From contig NZ_OY776488.1 in assembly GCF_963675635.1 (NCBI RefSeq), forward strand, positions 1,203,501 to 1,267,500: 64,000 nucleotides of DNA, given 5' to 3'. This stretch comes from an uncultured Pseudodesulfovibrio sp. GTDB taxonomy: Bacteria; Desulfobacterota; Desulfovibrionia; Desulfovibrionales; Desulfovibrionaceae. The position numbers were made by a program, and so were the translations under genes. The notes beneath the pieces are model-generated. The model searched no databases. It worked only from the letters and a program-made list of their open reading frames with translations, and was not told the origin of the DNA. Position 1 is the first letter of the stretch; each line of letters starts with the position of its first letter. Below are positions 28,323 through 38,049 of the stretch, one piece after another.

Positions 28323-30515
28323 CTACTTGGATTCGGCAATGACGCGCCGGACCAATCCAGGAACATCCAAAATCAGCGCAATGGAACCATCTCCCTTGAT
28401 GGTTGCACCGGAAATACCTTCCACATCCTTATATACCCTACCAAGGCTCTTAATAACAGTCTGATGTTCGCCAATGACAGTGTCAACGACAACCCCCACA
28501 CGACTTCCCTCAACGCCGGTGATGACAATCTGCTCGATAGGCGGATTCTCTCCCTCAACATCAAACCAGTCACGAACATGGATATAGGGAACTATCTCGC
28601 CTCTGAGGTGTAATATGCGTTGTCCAGAATCACTTTCCTCAACCTGAGCCCGTGTCAGCTCAACACACTCTTCAACCAGAGACAGTGGAATAACGTAATA
28701 CTCATTTTCCACCCGAACCTGCAATCCGTCGATGATAGCCAGGGTCAACGGCAGCCGAATGGTAATGGTCGTGCCAACTCCAGGTTTGGAATCGATATCA
28801 ATACTACCCCGCAGCGAATCAATGGCCCGTTTTACAACGTCCATGCCGACACCGCGTCCAGAAACGTTCGTCACCTCTTTGGCCGTTGAAAAACCAGGCT
28901 CAAAAATGAGCTTGAGCAATTCCTTCTCGGTCAACTCAGCATCCTTGGTAATCAAACCGCGCTCGATCCCCTTCTCGCGGATCATCTCGCTGCTCATTCC
29001 CTTACCATCGTCAGTAATGCGGATGAGCACTTCACCACCAGAATGCTCAGCGGAAAGCATGATCGTCCCCTGAGCCGGCTTTCCCTGAGATTCACGCACA
29101 TCAGGAAGTTCAATGCCATGATCTATGCTGTTTCGGAGCAGATGGACCAGAGGATCACCCAAGCGTTCAATGACCGTTTTGTCTAATTCGGTCTCAGCCC
29201 CGGCAGTGGACAACCCTATTTGCTTACCGAGATCGGCAGACAGGTCACGAACCAACCGTCTGAATTTACTAAATGAAGTTCCAATTGGAAGCATCCTGAT
29301 TCCAAGTGTGGAATCCCGCAATTCATCACTCAAACGTTCCAGTTCCTCGGCCAGCAAAGTCAGAGCCGGATCACTTCGCTCACTGATAACCTGTGAAATT
29401 TGCGCCTGGACAATAACCAGTTCGCCCACAAGGTCCACAAGGTAATCCAGCTTGTCAGCGGCCACTCGGATACTGGACATCGCTTCCTGCCGCTTCTTGT
29501 GGACTTCATGTTCCTTGACTTCACCCTGGCGTTTTACGGCTCTGTTAACGGCGGCTTTGGATACCTTGCCATCCTCGGCAAGAATCTGCCCTAAGGGTTT
29601 ATTGGTACTCTTTTTTTGCTTTTCCAAAGCGGCATGAACGTCTTCTTCGCTCAAGTCACCACTTTTCACGAGAATTTCACCGATTTTAGGAATACTCTCT
29701 TCCTCAGACTCATCCCCCGTCAAGGACACTGAATCAAAGGGGGAAGACAAGGGCGGTGAATCCTGAGTAGATGTCACCTTTTCGGGCTCAACGGTTTCAG
29801 TGGCTGCGGTCTCAAACTCTTTGACCTCAACCGTTACATTCGCATTAAGAAAGAAAAAGACATCTTCAACACTGTCCTTTTCCACCGCTGTCTCCAAAAG
29901 GAGTTCCCACCCTGCTCCGGTGTCACCGTGACTGGACTTGATGGACAGTTCTCCGAGCCGATCCAGTTCTTCAAAAAAGTTTTCGACAACAACAACATCG
30001 ACTTCGCCGTTACCATCAGGTTTCAACAGAATTACGAATTTTTTCAGACTCTGTGCCTGTTCATCCTCGATCTCAGAGACTTCGGATTCGACCGGAGTTA
30101 TACCCTCTTCTTCCTCTTCAACACCATCTGACGCAGAGCTGGCCACAAAATCTTTCAACCCTTGAAGGATTGCCTCTTTGACTTCCGTATCGACCGCCCC
30201 TTCCTCATCAGCATCAAGCATACTCCTGATACAATCTCTGGATTGAAGAGACAGGCTGCACAATACCGGAGTGGCTTCGATATCACCATTCCTGACCATA
30301 TCAAAAATAGTCTCAACCTCATGCGTAAATTCGGCTATCTCATCGAATCCAAACATGGATCCCGACCCTTTGATCGTGTGCAAGGCCCGGAAAATCTGGT
30401 TCACCAGATCCATATCGTCAGGGGCTTCTTCAAGCTCCAATAACGCGCCTTCCAACTCACGCAAAAGGTCGTATGCTTCCTCTTTGAATATCTGCCTGTT
30501 CAGATCATCTGACAT
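28323..30515 (-). CDS. cheA: Chemotaxis histidine kinase CheA with GspE-N-like repeats
   Basis: A 730-residue chemotaxis kinase. Domain order: Hpt (1-105, phospho-histidine 46 in HTIKGSGSMFG); acidic linker; a domain at about 155-235 that may replace the usual P2; an acidic linker; two copies of an x-G-x-I-L-(8)-V-x-x-A-(3)-Q motif at about 276-338 resembling type II secretion ATPase N-domains; dimerisation helices; HATPase with HLLRNSIDHG, DDGKGM and GRGVGMDVV; and a C-terminal CheW domain. ATG 30515 has AGGAGA upstream. Followed by cheB, preceded by the H-NOX chemoreceptor on the same strand. Confidence 0.95.
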   Translation of the reverse strand: MSDDLNRQIFKEEAYDLLRELEGALLELEEAPDDMDLVNQIFRALHTIKGSGSMFGFDEIAEFTHEVETIFDMVRNGDIEATPVLCSLSLQSRDCIRSMLDADEEGAVDTEVKEAILQGLKDFVASSASDGVEEEEEGITPVESEVSEIEDEQAQSLKKFVILLKPDGNGEVDVVVVENFFEELDRLGELSIKSSHGDTGAGWELLLETAVEKDSVEDVFFFLNANVTVEVKEFETAATETVEPEKVTSTQDSPPLSSPFDSVSLTGDESEEESIPKIGEILVKSGDLSEEDVHAALEKQKKSTNKPLGQILAEDGKVSKAAVNRAVKRQGEVKEHEVHKKRQEAMSSIRVAADKLDYLVDLVGELVIVQAQISQVISERSDPALTLLAEELERLSDELRDSTLGIRMLPIGTSFSKFRRLVRDLSADLGKQIGLSTAGAETELDKTVIERLGDPLVHLLRNSIDHGIELPDVRESQGKPAQGTIMLSAEHSGGEVLIRITDDGKGMSSEMIREKGIERGLITKDAELTEKELLKLIFEPGFSTAKEVTNVSGRGVGMDVVKRAIDSLRGSIDIDSKPGVGTTITIRLPLTLAIIDGLQVRVENEYYVIPLSLVEECVELTRAQVEESDSGQRILHLRGEIVPYIHVRDWFDVEGENPPIEQIVITGVEGSRVGVVVDTVIGEHQTVIKSLGRVYKDVEGISGATIKGDGSIALILDVPGLVRRVIAESK

Positions 30516-30654
30516 CCGGCACTCTCCTGAAATCACGTCGATATATGAAATTTACAATCAAATTCGAAGTCCGTAACTTCTACTTTCTAACTCTATATCA
30601 CTCATGAAAAACCGAATAGCCCATTATAATCTTTTTCAAAAAAATAAATCACCA

Positions 30655-32727
30655 TCACACTTTGCCAAGAAAGGCTATTTCAGCCCGGGCTGTTTCCTCG
30701 TCAAATGGCTTCACTACCACGTTCACTCTCTCACCCTTATATCGCGCCGCGCCAAGAAGTATCCCCTCGAAATAATGGAATAAAGATCGAGATGAACGGT
30801 AATTCATAAACAATACATCACCTTTATCTTCATAAGTGAAACTGGGTGGTTTGATTCCCGGTTGCGTCTTGGTCAACTGTGAATGAACGTCATTCATTCG
30901 CAGATAAAAATCTTTCAAAGACTCTTCCCGAAAATGCCCGGGATATATTTTATTAAACTGCTCAATAGAAAATTGGCCAAAACCAAGAAAGAAATTTCTC
31001 AATGTAACGCCAACGGCATGCGATACAAACTCAGCCATCTGTACAAGAACCTGATCTGGATAACTTTCCGTAGGGAGAAACACCGGATGTCCCATAGTCT
31101 TTTGCATGTCGGCATACAAAGTCTTACCGTACTCCTGCAACACATACTCCTGGGCCAGCTTAGGGAGAACGCCTTTCATTTCACTTTTAGACTCCCGCAA
31201 ACTCATCTCTCCATCGCTATCCCGGAACTCCTGGGACACGCTCAAAAGATCGCGAGCCAAATCAGCCATATCTCGAGTGGCGCTTGCAGCCTGTCCTGCG
31301 GCTTCATCCGCATCCTCGGCAATGACTGCTATTTCCTCGACACTGTGCATGACCTCTTCGGCGGCAGCAGACTGCTGCCCGGCAGCAGTAGCTATTTCAG
31401 CAACACGCTCAACCATATCCTGAATGCTTATCATGATATGCTGCAATGTCTCGCCAGCCTTGTTGGAAAGCTCTGTGCTCTCGGCAACCTGTAATGCTGT
31501 CGCCCGCATGGAATCCGTTGCTTTTTGAGATCGGGTTTGGATCATGCCTATGGCTGATTCCACCTCACGGGTCGCATCCATGGTTTTTTCGGCCAGTTTA
31601 CGGACTTCATCTGCCACTACGGCGAATCCTCGACCGGCCTCCCCCGCCCTGGCAGCCTCAATAGCTGCGTTAAGTGCAAGAAGATTGGTCTGATCGGCAA
31701 TATCATTAATGACACTGATGATTCGCCCGATCTCGCCTGCCTGCGTATTCAGTTTGCCGACTTCCTGCTCCAGTTCCACAGCCTCTCTCGACACCTGATT
31801 AATAGCGGCGACAGCCTTGTCCACCATGGCAACCCCCTCGGCCGCGGATGTATTGGCTTCATCTGCGGCTCCCCTGGTTGCTGTGGCATTTCGAGCCACC
31901 TCAATGACGGTTTCGGTCATATTTTCCATGGCCAATGCCACAGCAGAGGTCTGCTTGCGCTGTTTCTGCGCCCCTTGAGCCTGGTCATCGGCTGAAGCCG
32001 ACAACAACTCCGTAGCCGATGCAACGTGCTCGGCAAGACCACTGATCCGTTCACCAGCCTGCGTCATTCGGTGCTGCTGCTGTTCAATTTGACGCAAACT
32101 TTCCATCTGCACCGTCATATCAATAAAAGCAGCAACCGCACCGACAAGAGCGCCGTCACGATCATGAACAAAGCTGATGAAAAGCTGAACTGAAATTTTT
32201 CTTTTATCCCATAGAACAAGATCAACCGTATCCACCAGAGGTTTACCGGTTTTCAGTGCCCGTTCCGTCAAGGAGACACCATCCCGGCCGTATAACGCCT
32301 GACTGACAGTCTTACCCGCCACCTGTTCAACATTTTTTTTGATCATCTCCAGCATAGACTGAGAGGCAAGGAGAATCACACCATCTTTATCACATACGAA
32401 AGCAGGACTCCCCAGCTCGAGGAAAGCCCCTTCAAAAAAAACGGCCCGCTTCTGCACATCACACATGGCTTTCGCACACAGCCCCAAGGCACCACCAAAC
32501 TCTTGAATAATCCTCGAGTCAGGAATGGTACAGGATGCTATGTTTTCAAGGGCACTCTGGACCCGTTTTCGATATCTGGAAAACATCAATCCGGCAGCAC
32601 AGGTAAGAATCAAACCACAAACAGCACCAACGCCATATGCCAACCAACCTCCTACAGCAGTGGCGACTGCAAATACGCCACACAACAATATGCCCCCGAA
32701 AATCATCCCCATGGGTCCGATAAACAT
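30655..32727 (-). CDS. Methyl-accepting chemotaxis protein with C-terminal H-NOX heme domain
   Basis: A 690-residue receptor. Two N-terminal membrane segments (about 5-27 and 30-50) enclose no periplasmic domain. A PAS-like domain covers about 98-208, and the signalling hairpin has [20 protein letters not shown] at 341-360. Residues 517-690 match H-NOX (heme-NO/O2 binding): start [16 protein letters not shown], the proximal heme histidine His615 in NDVHSQLTK, the IKPPSF turn, YxSxR at 643-647, and Tyr652 at the place of the distal Tyr140 of Thermoanaerobacter H-NOX. In the best-known case H-NOX is N-terminal to the receptor part; here it is at the end. GGGAG supports ATG 32727. It lies 139 bases upstream of cheA. 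Confidence 0.88.
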   Translation of the reverse strand: MFIGPMGMIFGGILLCGVFAVATAVGGWLAYGVGAVCGLILTCAAGLMFSRYRKRVQSALENIASCTIPDSRIIQEFGGALGLCAKAMCDVQKRAVFFEGAFLELGSPAFVCDKDGVILLASQSMLEMIKKNVEQVAGKTVSQALYGRDGVSLTERALKTGKPLVDTVDLVLWDKRKISVQLFISFVHDRDGALVGAVAAFIDMTVQMESLRQIEQQQHRMTQAGERISGLAEHVASATELLSASADDQAQGAQKQRKQTSAVALAMENMTETVIEVARNATATRGAADEANTSAAEGVAMVDKAVAAINQVSREAVELEQEVGKLNTQAGEIGRIISVINDIADQTNLLALNAAIEAARAGEAGRGFAVVADEVRKLAEKTMDATREVESAIGMIQTRSQKATDSMRATALQVAESTELSNKAGETLQHIMISIQDMVERVAEIATAAGQQSAAAEEVMHSVEEIAVIAEDADEAAGQAASATRDMADLARDLLSVSQEFRDSDGEMSLRESKSEMKGVLPKLAQEYVLQEYGKTLYADMQKTMGHPVFLPTESYPDQVLVQMAEFVSHAVGVTLRNFFLGFGQFSIEQFNKIYPGHFREESLKDFYLRMNDVHSQLTKTQPGIKPPSFTYEDKGDVLFMNYRSSRSLFHYFEGILLGAARYKGERVNVVVKPFDEETARAEIAFLGKV

Positions 32728-32830
32728 CGGTCAAACTCCCTTTCGTATTCATTCAAAAAACACTTGGAAATAATATGAATTACCAGATGATGAGTACATT
32801 TAATCATACCTAAAAGCAAACGATCAAAGA

Positions 32831-32864
32831 AAAAAGACACCGCAAACATATGCTTGCAGTGTCT
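32831..32864 (-). terminator. Terminator of the trxA-to-DUF2062 run
   Basis: AGACAC (32835-32840) pairs with GTGTCT (32859-32864), extended inward by GCAA/TTGC after one mismatch; the minus strand continues with TTTTTTCTTT. Confidence 0.8.
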
Positions 32865-32893
32865 ATAATAGAGCCATAAATACACCGATGGTA

Positions 32894-33424
32894 TTATCGT
32901 CTGCTTTTATTGCGCAACAGACGGATTGTACGCCGCTCTCGATATCGCCTGATGACAAACAATGCAATGAAATACGTTGCGATAGTGGCCGGGATACCAA
33001 ATGCCAAACCACCAATAAACATAACAGCAAAGACCTTCCAACCGGAAGCAATCAGCTGGGTCATTTCCAAATGATTGGGGTCGAAGACAATATTATCAAA
33101 TGGCATGAACGCACTACCCACGAGAAACAGGAAATAATAGAATGGCACCATGGTAACGGCATTCGAATAGCAGGTAGCGAGCCATGCGGCCAATTTGTTG
33201 ACACGCATGAAAAAAGCCAAAGCAATGACAACCACTGACTGAAACGGCATGATCGGCATAGCTCCAATGAACATGCCAAGAGCACAGGCTGCAGCAAGGT
33301 TTTTTGGCGATGAATTCTGGCGCATCAAACGAAGAGACCAGTATCGTATCCAACGTTTGCTACCAGCCCACCAAGCCCTGTTATTTTTATCCTCGCGGGG
33401 GGTCTGACGACTCAGGTCACTCAA
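32894..33424 (-). CDS. DUF2062 membrane protein
   Basis: A 176-residue inner-membrane protein of the DUF2062 family with three or four hydrophobic segments. The family signature is around residues 40-70: SSPKNLAAACALGMFIGAMP followed by PFQSVVVIALAFFMRVNK. Function is unknown in the family. It begins with TTG at 33424, six bases after GGAG that overlaps the end of fusA, so translation is coupled to fusA. Last gene before the terminator at 32864. Confidence 0.8.
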   Translation of the reverse strand: MSDLSRQTPREDKNNRAWWAGSKRWIRYWSLRLMRQNSSPKNLAAACALGMFIGAMPIMPFQSVVVIALAFFMRVNKLAAWLATCYSNAVTMVPFYYFLFLVGSAFMPFDNIVFDPNHLEMTQLIASGWKVFAVMFIGGLAFGIPATIATYFIALFVIRRYRERRTIRLLRNKSRR

Positions 33425-33427
33425 GAG

Positions 33428-35479
33428 TTACTCCAACACATCAAAACGTGAAAATTTCATAACAAACCCTGCCCGCCCTTGCGTGGCAGACCTGAGATCG
33501 GTAGAAAATCCGAACAGTTTACCCAATGGCGCGAGTCCTTGAACCACTTTTTGCCCATGTCGGTCGGTCATGTTCTCGATTTTGGCCCCCTTGGCCCCGA
33601 GCAACCCGACAACATCGCCGACAAAATTTTCAGGGACACTGATCTCCACCCACATGATGGGTTCCATCAGTTTGGAGCCAGCCAGACCAAGCGCTTCTTT
33701 GAGAGCCATTGCAGCAGCCATGCGATATCCTACAGGGCTGGATTCTCCCTCCCTCCGCGTCATGCCGAGCACACGAACACGGATATCCTGCACCGGGTAT
33801 CCACGAATTATTCCGCTTTGCAAACTATCAGAAATTCCGTCTTCCACTGCTTCAAGCCAGGCCGCAGGCCATTGTTCGACATCGACCTCCATGGAAATAC
33901 GCCTTCCCTGATCTCGATCCATAGGCTCCACAGACAAATCGACAGCGCCGAAATGAACAACCTCGCCCAATTCACGATTGAATTCAGCACTCCCCTTGCC
34001 TTTGCCGGTCACAGTCTCTTGATAGACAACCTGTGGCTTCCCGACTCTGGGTTCGAGTTTGTACTCTCGTTTCAGACGTTCCTGAATAACCTCCAGATGC
34101 AATTCCCCCATACCGGACAAAACAATCTGCCCCGTATCCTCGTCCCGTTTCAATTCGAGTGTGGGATCTTCCAACAGATATTTATCAAGAACCTCATCGA
34201 GCTTGTCTCCCTCTTCTGAATTACGCGGCTCGATGGCCAGAGAGATAACAGGCTTGTAATCGGCAATCTGTTCCAAAAGAATGGGCGCTTCTCTGGTTGC
34301 CAGCGTATCGCCTGTCCGAGCAAATTTCATCCCGGCAGCGGCCACCATATCTCCAGCATAAGCACTCTCGATCTTATCCTTGCGACCAGCATGCAAACGA
34401 AACAGACGGGCAACCCTTTCCGGCTGATCCTGAGTCACGTTATACACGGTATCACCAGCACTGATCTTGCCGGAATAAAGACGCATCATGGCAAGCTTTC
34501 GTCCGGAGTCCAAGGTGACCTTGAAAACCAGGGCAGACAGCGGTTCCTTATGCGATACCGCAAATGACCGTTTTGTCTTGTCTTCAGGGTTGATCCCCAC
34601 GGGAACCGGCACTTCAAGCGGACTTGGCAGATAATCACACACAGCAGTCAGTACAGGCTGAACACCGACATTCTTCAAAGCAGAACCAACAAGTACCGGG
34701 ACGATTTTCCGGGCCAAAGTAGCCTTTCTCAAGGCTGCCCGAATCATCGGGACAGGGACGTCCTCACCAGATAAATACAAATCAAGGATTTCTTCGTCTT
34801 CATCACCTGCGGCCTCAATGAGCTTTTCTCGCCACGGTGACAGTCGGTCAATTTCTTCTTCCGTGAGATCTCGGGTGGAAAACTCTACCCCCTTGGTGTC
34901 CTGATCGAATTCAAGCCGCTGCATGGTCACAAGGTCATACACGCCGCTAAAATCCTGACCGGCTCCGTCAGGGTACTGAATGGCCAGCGGATTTGTACCG
35001 AGTTTTTGCACCATGGATTCGAGTACTGCATCAAAATCGGCACCCAGTCTGTCCATTTTATTGATAAATGCAAGTTTGGGTACCGAGTATGATTCAGATT
35101 GCTTCCAGACAGTCTCAGACTGTGGTTCCACACCACTCACACCGCAAAATACACCTACGGCTCCATCCAGCACACGCAATGAACGTTCTACCTCAATGGT
35201 AAAATCCACATGACCGGGCGTGTCGATGATATTGATCATGCACGGGTCCCACTGACAGGAAGTCACCGCCGAAGTGATAGTGATGCCGCGCTCCTGCTCC
35301 TCTGGCATATAGTCCATGGTAGCTGTGCCATCATGGACTTCTCCTAAACGGTGTATCTTTCCTGAATAATAGAGAATTCTCTCTGTCAGTGTAGTTTTAC
35401 CCGCATCAATATGCGCGATAATACCAATATTGCGAAGGTTGCTGAGCACCTTCGCCGAGGGGGCGTTGCTCTTGCTCAC
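33428..35479 (-). CDS. fusA: Elongation factor G
   Basis: A 683-residue translational GTPase that drives tRNA-mRNA translocation and ribosome recycling. G1 is AHIDAGKTT near residue 20, G3 DTPGHVDF, G4 NKMD near 140; domains II to V follow to the C-terminus. It is not beside rpsL, rpsG or tuf, and its partners here are an unknown gene and DUF2062, so it may be a second EF-G paralogue rather than the str-operon copy; the window cannot settle this. The start is a GTG at 35479 with GGAGT upstream; the upstream gene ends two bases before it. Confidence 0.92.
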   Translation of the reverse strand: MSKSNAPSAKVLSNLRNIGIIAHIDAGKTTLTERILYYSGKIHRLGEVHDGTATMDYMPEEQERGITITSAVTSCQWDPCMINIIDTPGHVDFTIEVERSLRVLDGAVGVFCGVSGVEPQSETVWKQSESYSVPKLAFINKMDRLGADFDAVLESMVQKLGTNPLAIQYPDGAGQDFSGVYDLVTMQRLEFDQDTKGVEFSTRDLTEEEIDRLSPWREKLIEAAGDEDEEILDLYLSGEDVPVPMIRAALRKATLARKIVPVLVGSALKNVGVQPVLTAVCDYLPSPLEVPVPVGINPEDKTKRSFAVSHKEPLSALVFKVTLDSGRKLAMMRLYSGKISAGDTVYNVTQDQPERVARLFRLHAGRKDKIESAYAGDMVAAAGMKFARTGDTLATREAPILLEQIADYKPVISLAIEPRNSEEGDKLDEVLDKYLLEDPTLELKRDEDTGQIVLSGMGELHLEVIQERLKREYKLEPRVGKPQVVYQETVTGKGKGSAEFNRELGEVVHFGAVDLSVEPMDRDQGRRISMEVDVEQWPAAWLEAVEDGISDSLQSGIIRGYPVQDIRVRVLGMTRREGESSPVGYRMAAAMALKEALGLAGSKLMEPIMWVEISVPENFVGDVVGLLGAKGAKIENMTDRHGQKVVQGLAPLGKLFGFSTDLRSATQGRAGFVMKFSRFDVLE

Positions 35480-35481
35480 GA

Positions 35482-36357
35482 TCAGACTCCGATGGTCCAG
35501 GCGGTACGATGAATATGAAAATGTTCAGGACGAAGGTCAGGCCAAACCCAGCACCCTTCATGACCGGGACTCAGCACAATCCTGTATTTCGGCAGCACAT
35601 CGTTCACTCGGGACACTGGAACGAAAGCCGCATCTCCCGTAGTTGTCAGGAAAGACTGTATATCGTCTCCGTCATAAAAAAAATTGTCAGCAGGAAGATA
35701 CACATCCGCGCCATACACGGTACAGGAGACATCGGGTTGGGCAAAGGCTAAAGCCTCAAGATCGACAGGTTGAGATTCATCCATCCACACTGAAATATTC
35801 CCATCAAAAGTAGGTGTATACGTACCAACTTTTCCGGCAACCGCAACTCGCACATCAACCTCTTCAGCATTAACGCCAAGATCAACCACAAGACCGGATG
35901 CATTGCTGGAAGACAAATCTGTCAGGAACTGTCGAACCTGATCAGCGGTCATATCAACGGCCATTTCCTGCCCTGCCAATTCAAGAGCCGTCAGCAATGA
36001 ATGTGACCATGCGCCATCTCCAAGCCGGACCACCAAAACATTGCTGACACCGCAGGCAAGTGCGGGAACCAGCCCGGCAAGCAGTCTCGCAGGAGACACC
36101 AATGTCGCGTCACAGAGAACGACACAGAAATCAACCGGCTGAAATGCGTGGATAGATTCAAACCCACCTCGCCACGCACTTGCAACTTTTCCCCCAAGCT
36201 CTTTACCACCACCATACCAATCATACAATCTGGCAATACAGGTCTTAATCAGGGCACGATGCCGAGCCGGAGTTTCCCGGTAAGCACGAGCAAAAAGGGT
36301 ATCATCAACAACGAGTTCGTTGATCAGATGCGGGAATTCAAACACTGATTTCTGCAT
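35482..36357 (-). CDS. Hypothetical protein (291 residues), possible dehydrogenase-like fold
   Basis: I do not recognise a named family. The protein is soluble. A stretch near residue 95 (PARLLAGLVPALACGVSNVL) followed by a VVRLG strand has the look of the cofactor-binding segment of the aldehyde/histidinol dehydrogenase superfamily, but no catalytic Cys or Glu motif is obvious. The C-terminal third is rich in aromatic residues (WVWPDLRPEHFHIHRTAW). ATG 36357 has GGGAGG eight bases upstream; the frame extends to 36519 without support. It lies between bamD and fusA and is probably cotranscribed with both. Confidence 0.65.
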   Translation of the reverse strand: MQKSVFEFPHLINELVVDDTLFARAYRETPARHRALIKTCIARLYDWYGGGKELGGKVASAWRGGFESIHAFQPVDFCVVLCDATLVSPARLLAGLVPALACGVSNVLVVRLGDGAWSHSLLTALELAGQEMAVDMTADQVRQFLTDLSSSNASGLVVDLGVNAEEVDVRVAVAGKVGTYTPTFDGNISVWMDESQPVDLEALAFAQPDVSCTVYGADVYLPADNFFYDGDDIQSFLTTTGDAAFVPVSRVNDVLPKYRIVLSPGHEGCWVWPDLRPEHFHIHRTAWTIGV

Positions 36358-36388
36358 AGGGAAAACCTCCCTTAACCACCTTCGGGAA

Positions 36389-37117
36389 TTACAACCACTG
36401 CTTGATCCACCGCATCCAGCTTCCCTGAATGCGTTGGCGTTCCTCCTCGGAGAGGGTCTTCTGATACTCAAAGTACGAGTATTCGGCACGCTTGATGGCA
36501 TAGTCCCGCAAATCGGCAATGTCGGAAAAGTTTTCTACAACATACTGATACCGATGCCAGGCAGGGCCATACTGTTCAGTGCGCCAGAAGAAGTCGGCCA
36601 TATAGACTTCATGCTCTGCCAGAATCCGACGACTCTTGACAATTAGCTGTTTGGCCTGCTCTGCGTACTGAGATTTGGGATACGTCTCCACCAATCGATA
36701 CAGATATTCCAACCCTTCCTTGATGTTCTCCTGACGTCTGTCGATGGATTTGAACATACTGATGTTGGAATTGGCAATCTGATATAATACATAGGGAATG
36801 CTATCGTTGCTCGGATGCAACGCCTCGAATTCCTTATATGCTTCCAGAGCCAGGATATACTCTTCGTCAAGGTAATAGGCATCACCCAACGCCAACTCAC
36901 CTTTCAACGCATACGGACTAAAAGGGAATCTATCCTTGAGTTTCGAAAAGTAATCCTGAGCGTCGCCGTAATCCTTTTCTTTCAAGGCTTCCACACCCGC
37001 CTCATACAGCTCCTGAGCCGTATCTTCAGGCGGAGGAAGGAAATAGCTGTCAATCCAGATACATCCGGTCAAGGACATGAGAACGACGAGAACAACAGGA
37101 ATCAATAACCGACGCAT
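36389..37117 (-). CDS. bamD: Outer membrane assembly lipoprotein BamD
   Basis: A 242-residue lipoprotein of the Bam complex, which inserts beta-barrel proteins into the outer membrane. The lipobox is LTGC at residues 16-19, after a short basic hydrophobic signal. The mature part is built of tetratricopeptide repeats: YEAGVEALKEKDYGDAQDYF, then ALEAYKEFEALHP and LVETYPKSQYAEQAKQL, matching the YfiO/BamD layout. Length is typical. AGGAG supports ATG 37117. It lies 8 bases after trxB. Confidence 0.92.
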   Translation of the reverse strand: MRRLLIPVVLVVLMSLTGCIWIDSYFLPPPEDTAQELYEAGVEALKEKDYGDAQDYFSKLKDRFPFSPYALKGELALGDAYYLDEEYILALEAYKEFEALHPSNDSIPYVLYQIANSNISMFKSIDRRQENIKEGLEYLYRLVETYPKSQYAEQAKQLIVKSRRILAEHEVYMADFFWRTEQYGPAWHRYQYVVENFSDIADLRDYAIKRAEYSYFEYQKTLSEEERQRIQGSWMRWIKQWL

Positions 37118-37125
37118 AGAGACTC

Positions 37126-38046
37126 CTAATCGCTCAACTGCTCAAGATATGTGAATGCTGCGGTAGCGGCAGTGGCTCCGTCTCCAACGGCGGAAGCAAC
37201 CTGACGGCACATCTTGGCGCGAATGTCTCCGGCAGCAAAGATACCCGGTACATTCGTCCGCATTTCCACATCAGTAACCACGCCATTGGACTCTTTCATA
37301 ATATCATCGGGCACATAGTCCATGATAGGTTCAAAACCGATGAAAATGAAAGCACCATCGAGCTTAAGCTGAGAAGTATCACCTGTGGCAATATTCCTTA
37401 ACGCCAGAGTCTCAACGTCGTCAGCCCCCTGGATTTCATCAACCACAGTATTACGGATGATCTCAATCTTTTCGTGCGTAAAGCACTTATCCTGATAGCA
37501 AAGAAGTCCACGGAAATCTTCACGTCGATGAATGAGATATACCTTGTTGACCAGTCGGGCCAGATAGAGAGCTTCTTCCAAAGCAGAATTGCCACCACCG
37601 ATGACAGCGACATCACGATCACGGAAGAAGTTGCCGTCGCACAAGGCACAATAGGAGACACCCCGACCGAGTAATCGCTCTTCGCCGGGGACTCCCAGTT
37701 TACGATAGCGTGAACCCGTTGCCAGGATAATAGTTTTGGTCTGGACCTCTTCATCGCCTACAAAGATGGTATGAACAGAATCGCCAACGGCAATTCTCCG
37801 AACTTCATCATTGATTCGATCAAGCTCGTACTCATCAAGATGGGCCGCAAATTTGTCAGCCAATTCCCAGCCTTGAAGCCCTTTTGGAAAACCGGGGTAG
37901 TTCTCAATTTCGGCAGTCATCAGGACTTGTCCGCCCGGAGACAGCTTCTCGATCATGAGGACTTTCACACCGGCCCGTAAAAGATAAAGGGCAGCCGTCA
38001 TTCCTGCCGGGCCGCCCCCTATGACTACGGCGTCATAAGATTTCAT
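37126..38046 (-). CDS. trxB: Thioredoxin-disulfide reductase
   Basis: A 306-residue FAD enzyme that reduces thioredoxin. FAD-binding GGGPAGMTAAL is at residues 11-21, the redox-active pair is CALC in SYCALCDGNFF near 135 (most relatives have CATC), the pyridine-nucleotide site GGGNSALEEALYLARL follows near 155, and GIFAAGDIRAK is near the end. The NADPH-selective arginine region reads IHRREDFRG. It starts three bases after trxA and forms a complete reductase-thioredoxin unit with it. Confidence 0.95.
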   Translation of the reverse strand: MKSYDAVVIGGGPAGMTAALYLLRAGVKVLMIEKLSPGGQVLMTAEIENYPGFPKGLQGWELADKFAAHLDEYELDRINDEVRRIAVGDSVHTIFVGDEEVQTKTIILATGSRYRKLGVPGEERLLGRGVSYCALCDGNFFRDRDVAVIGGGNSALEEALYLARLVNKVYLIHRREDFRGLLCYQDKCFTHEKIEIIRNTVVDEIQGADDVETLALRNIATGDTSQLKLDGAFIFIGFEPIMDYVPDDIMKESNGVVTDVEMRTNVPGIFAAGDIRAKMCRQVASAVGDGATAATAAFTYLEQLSD

Positions 38047-38049
38047 ATA

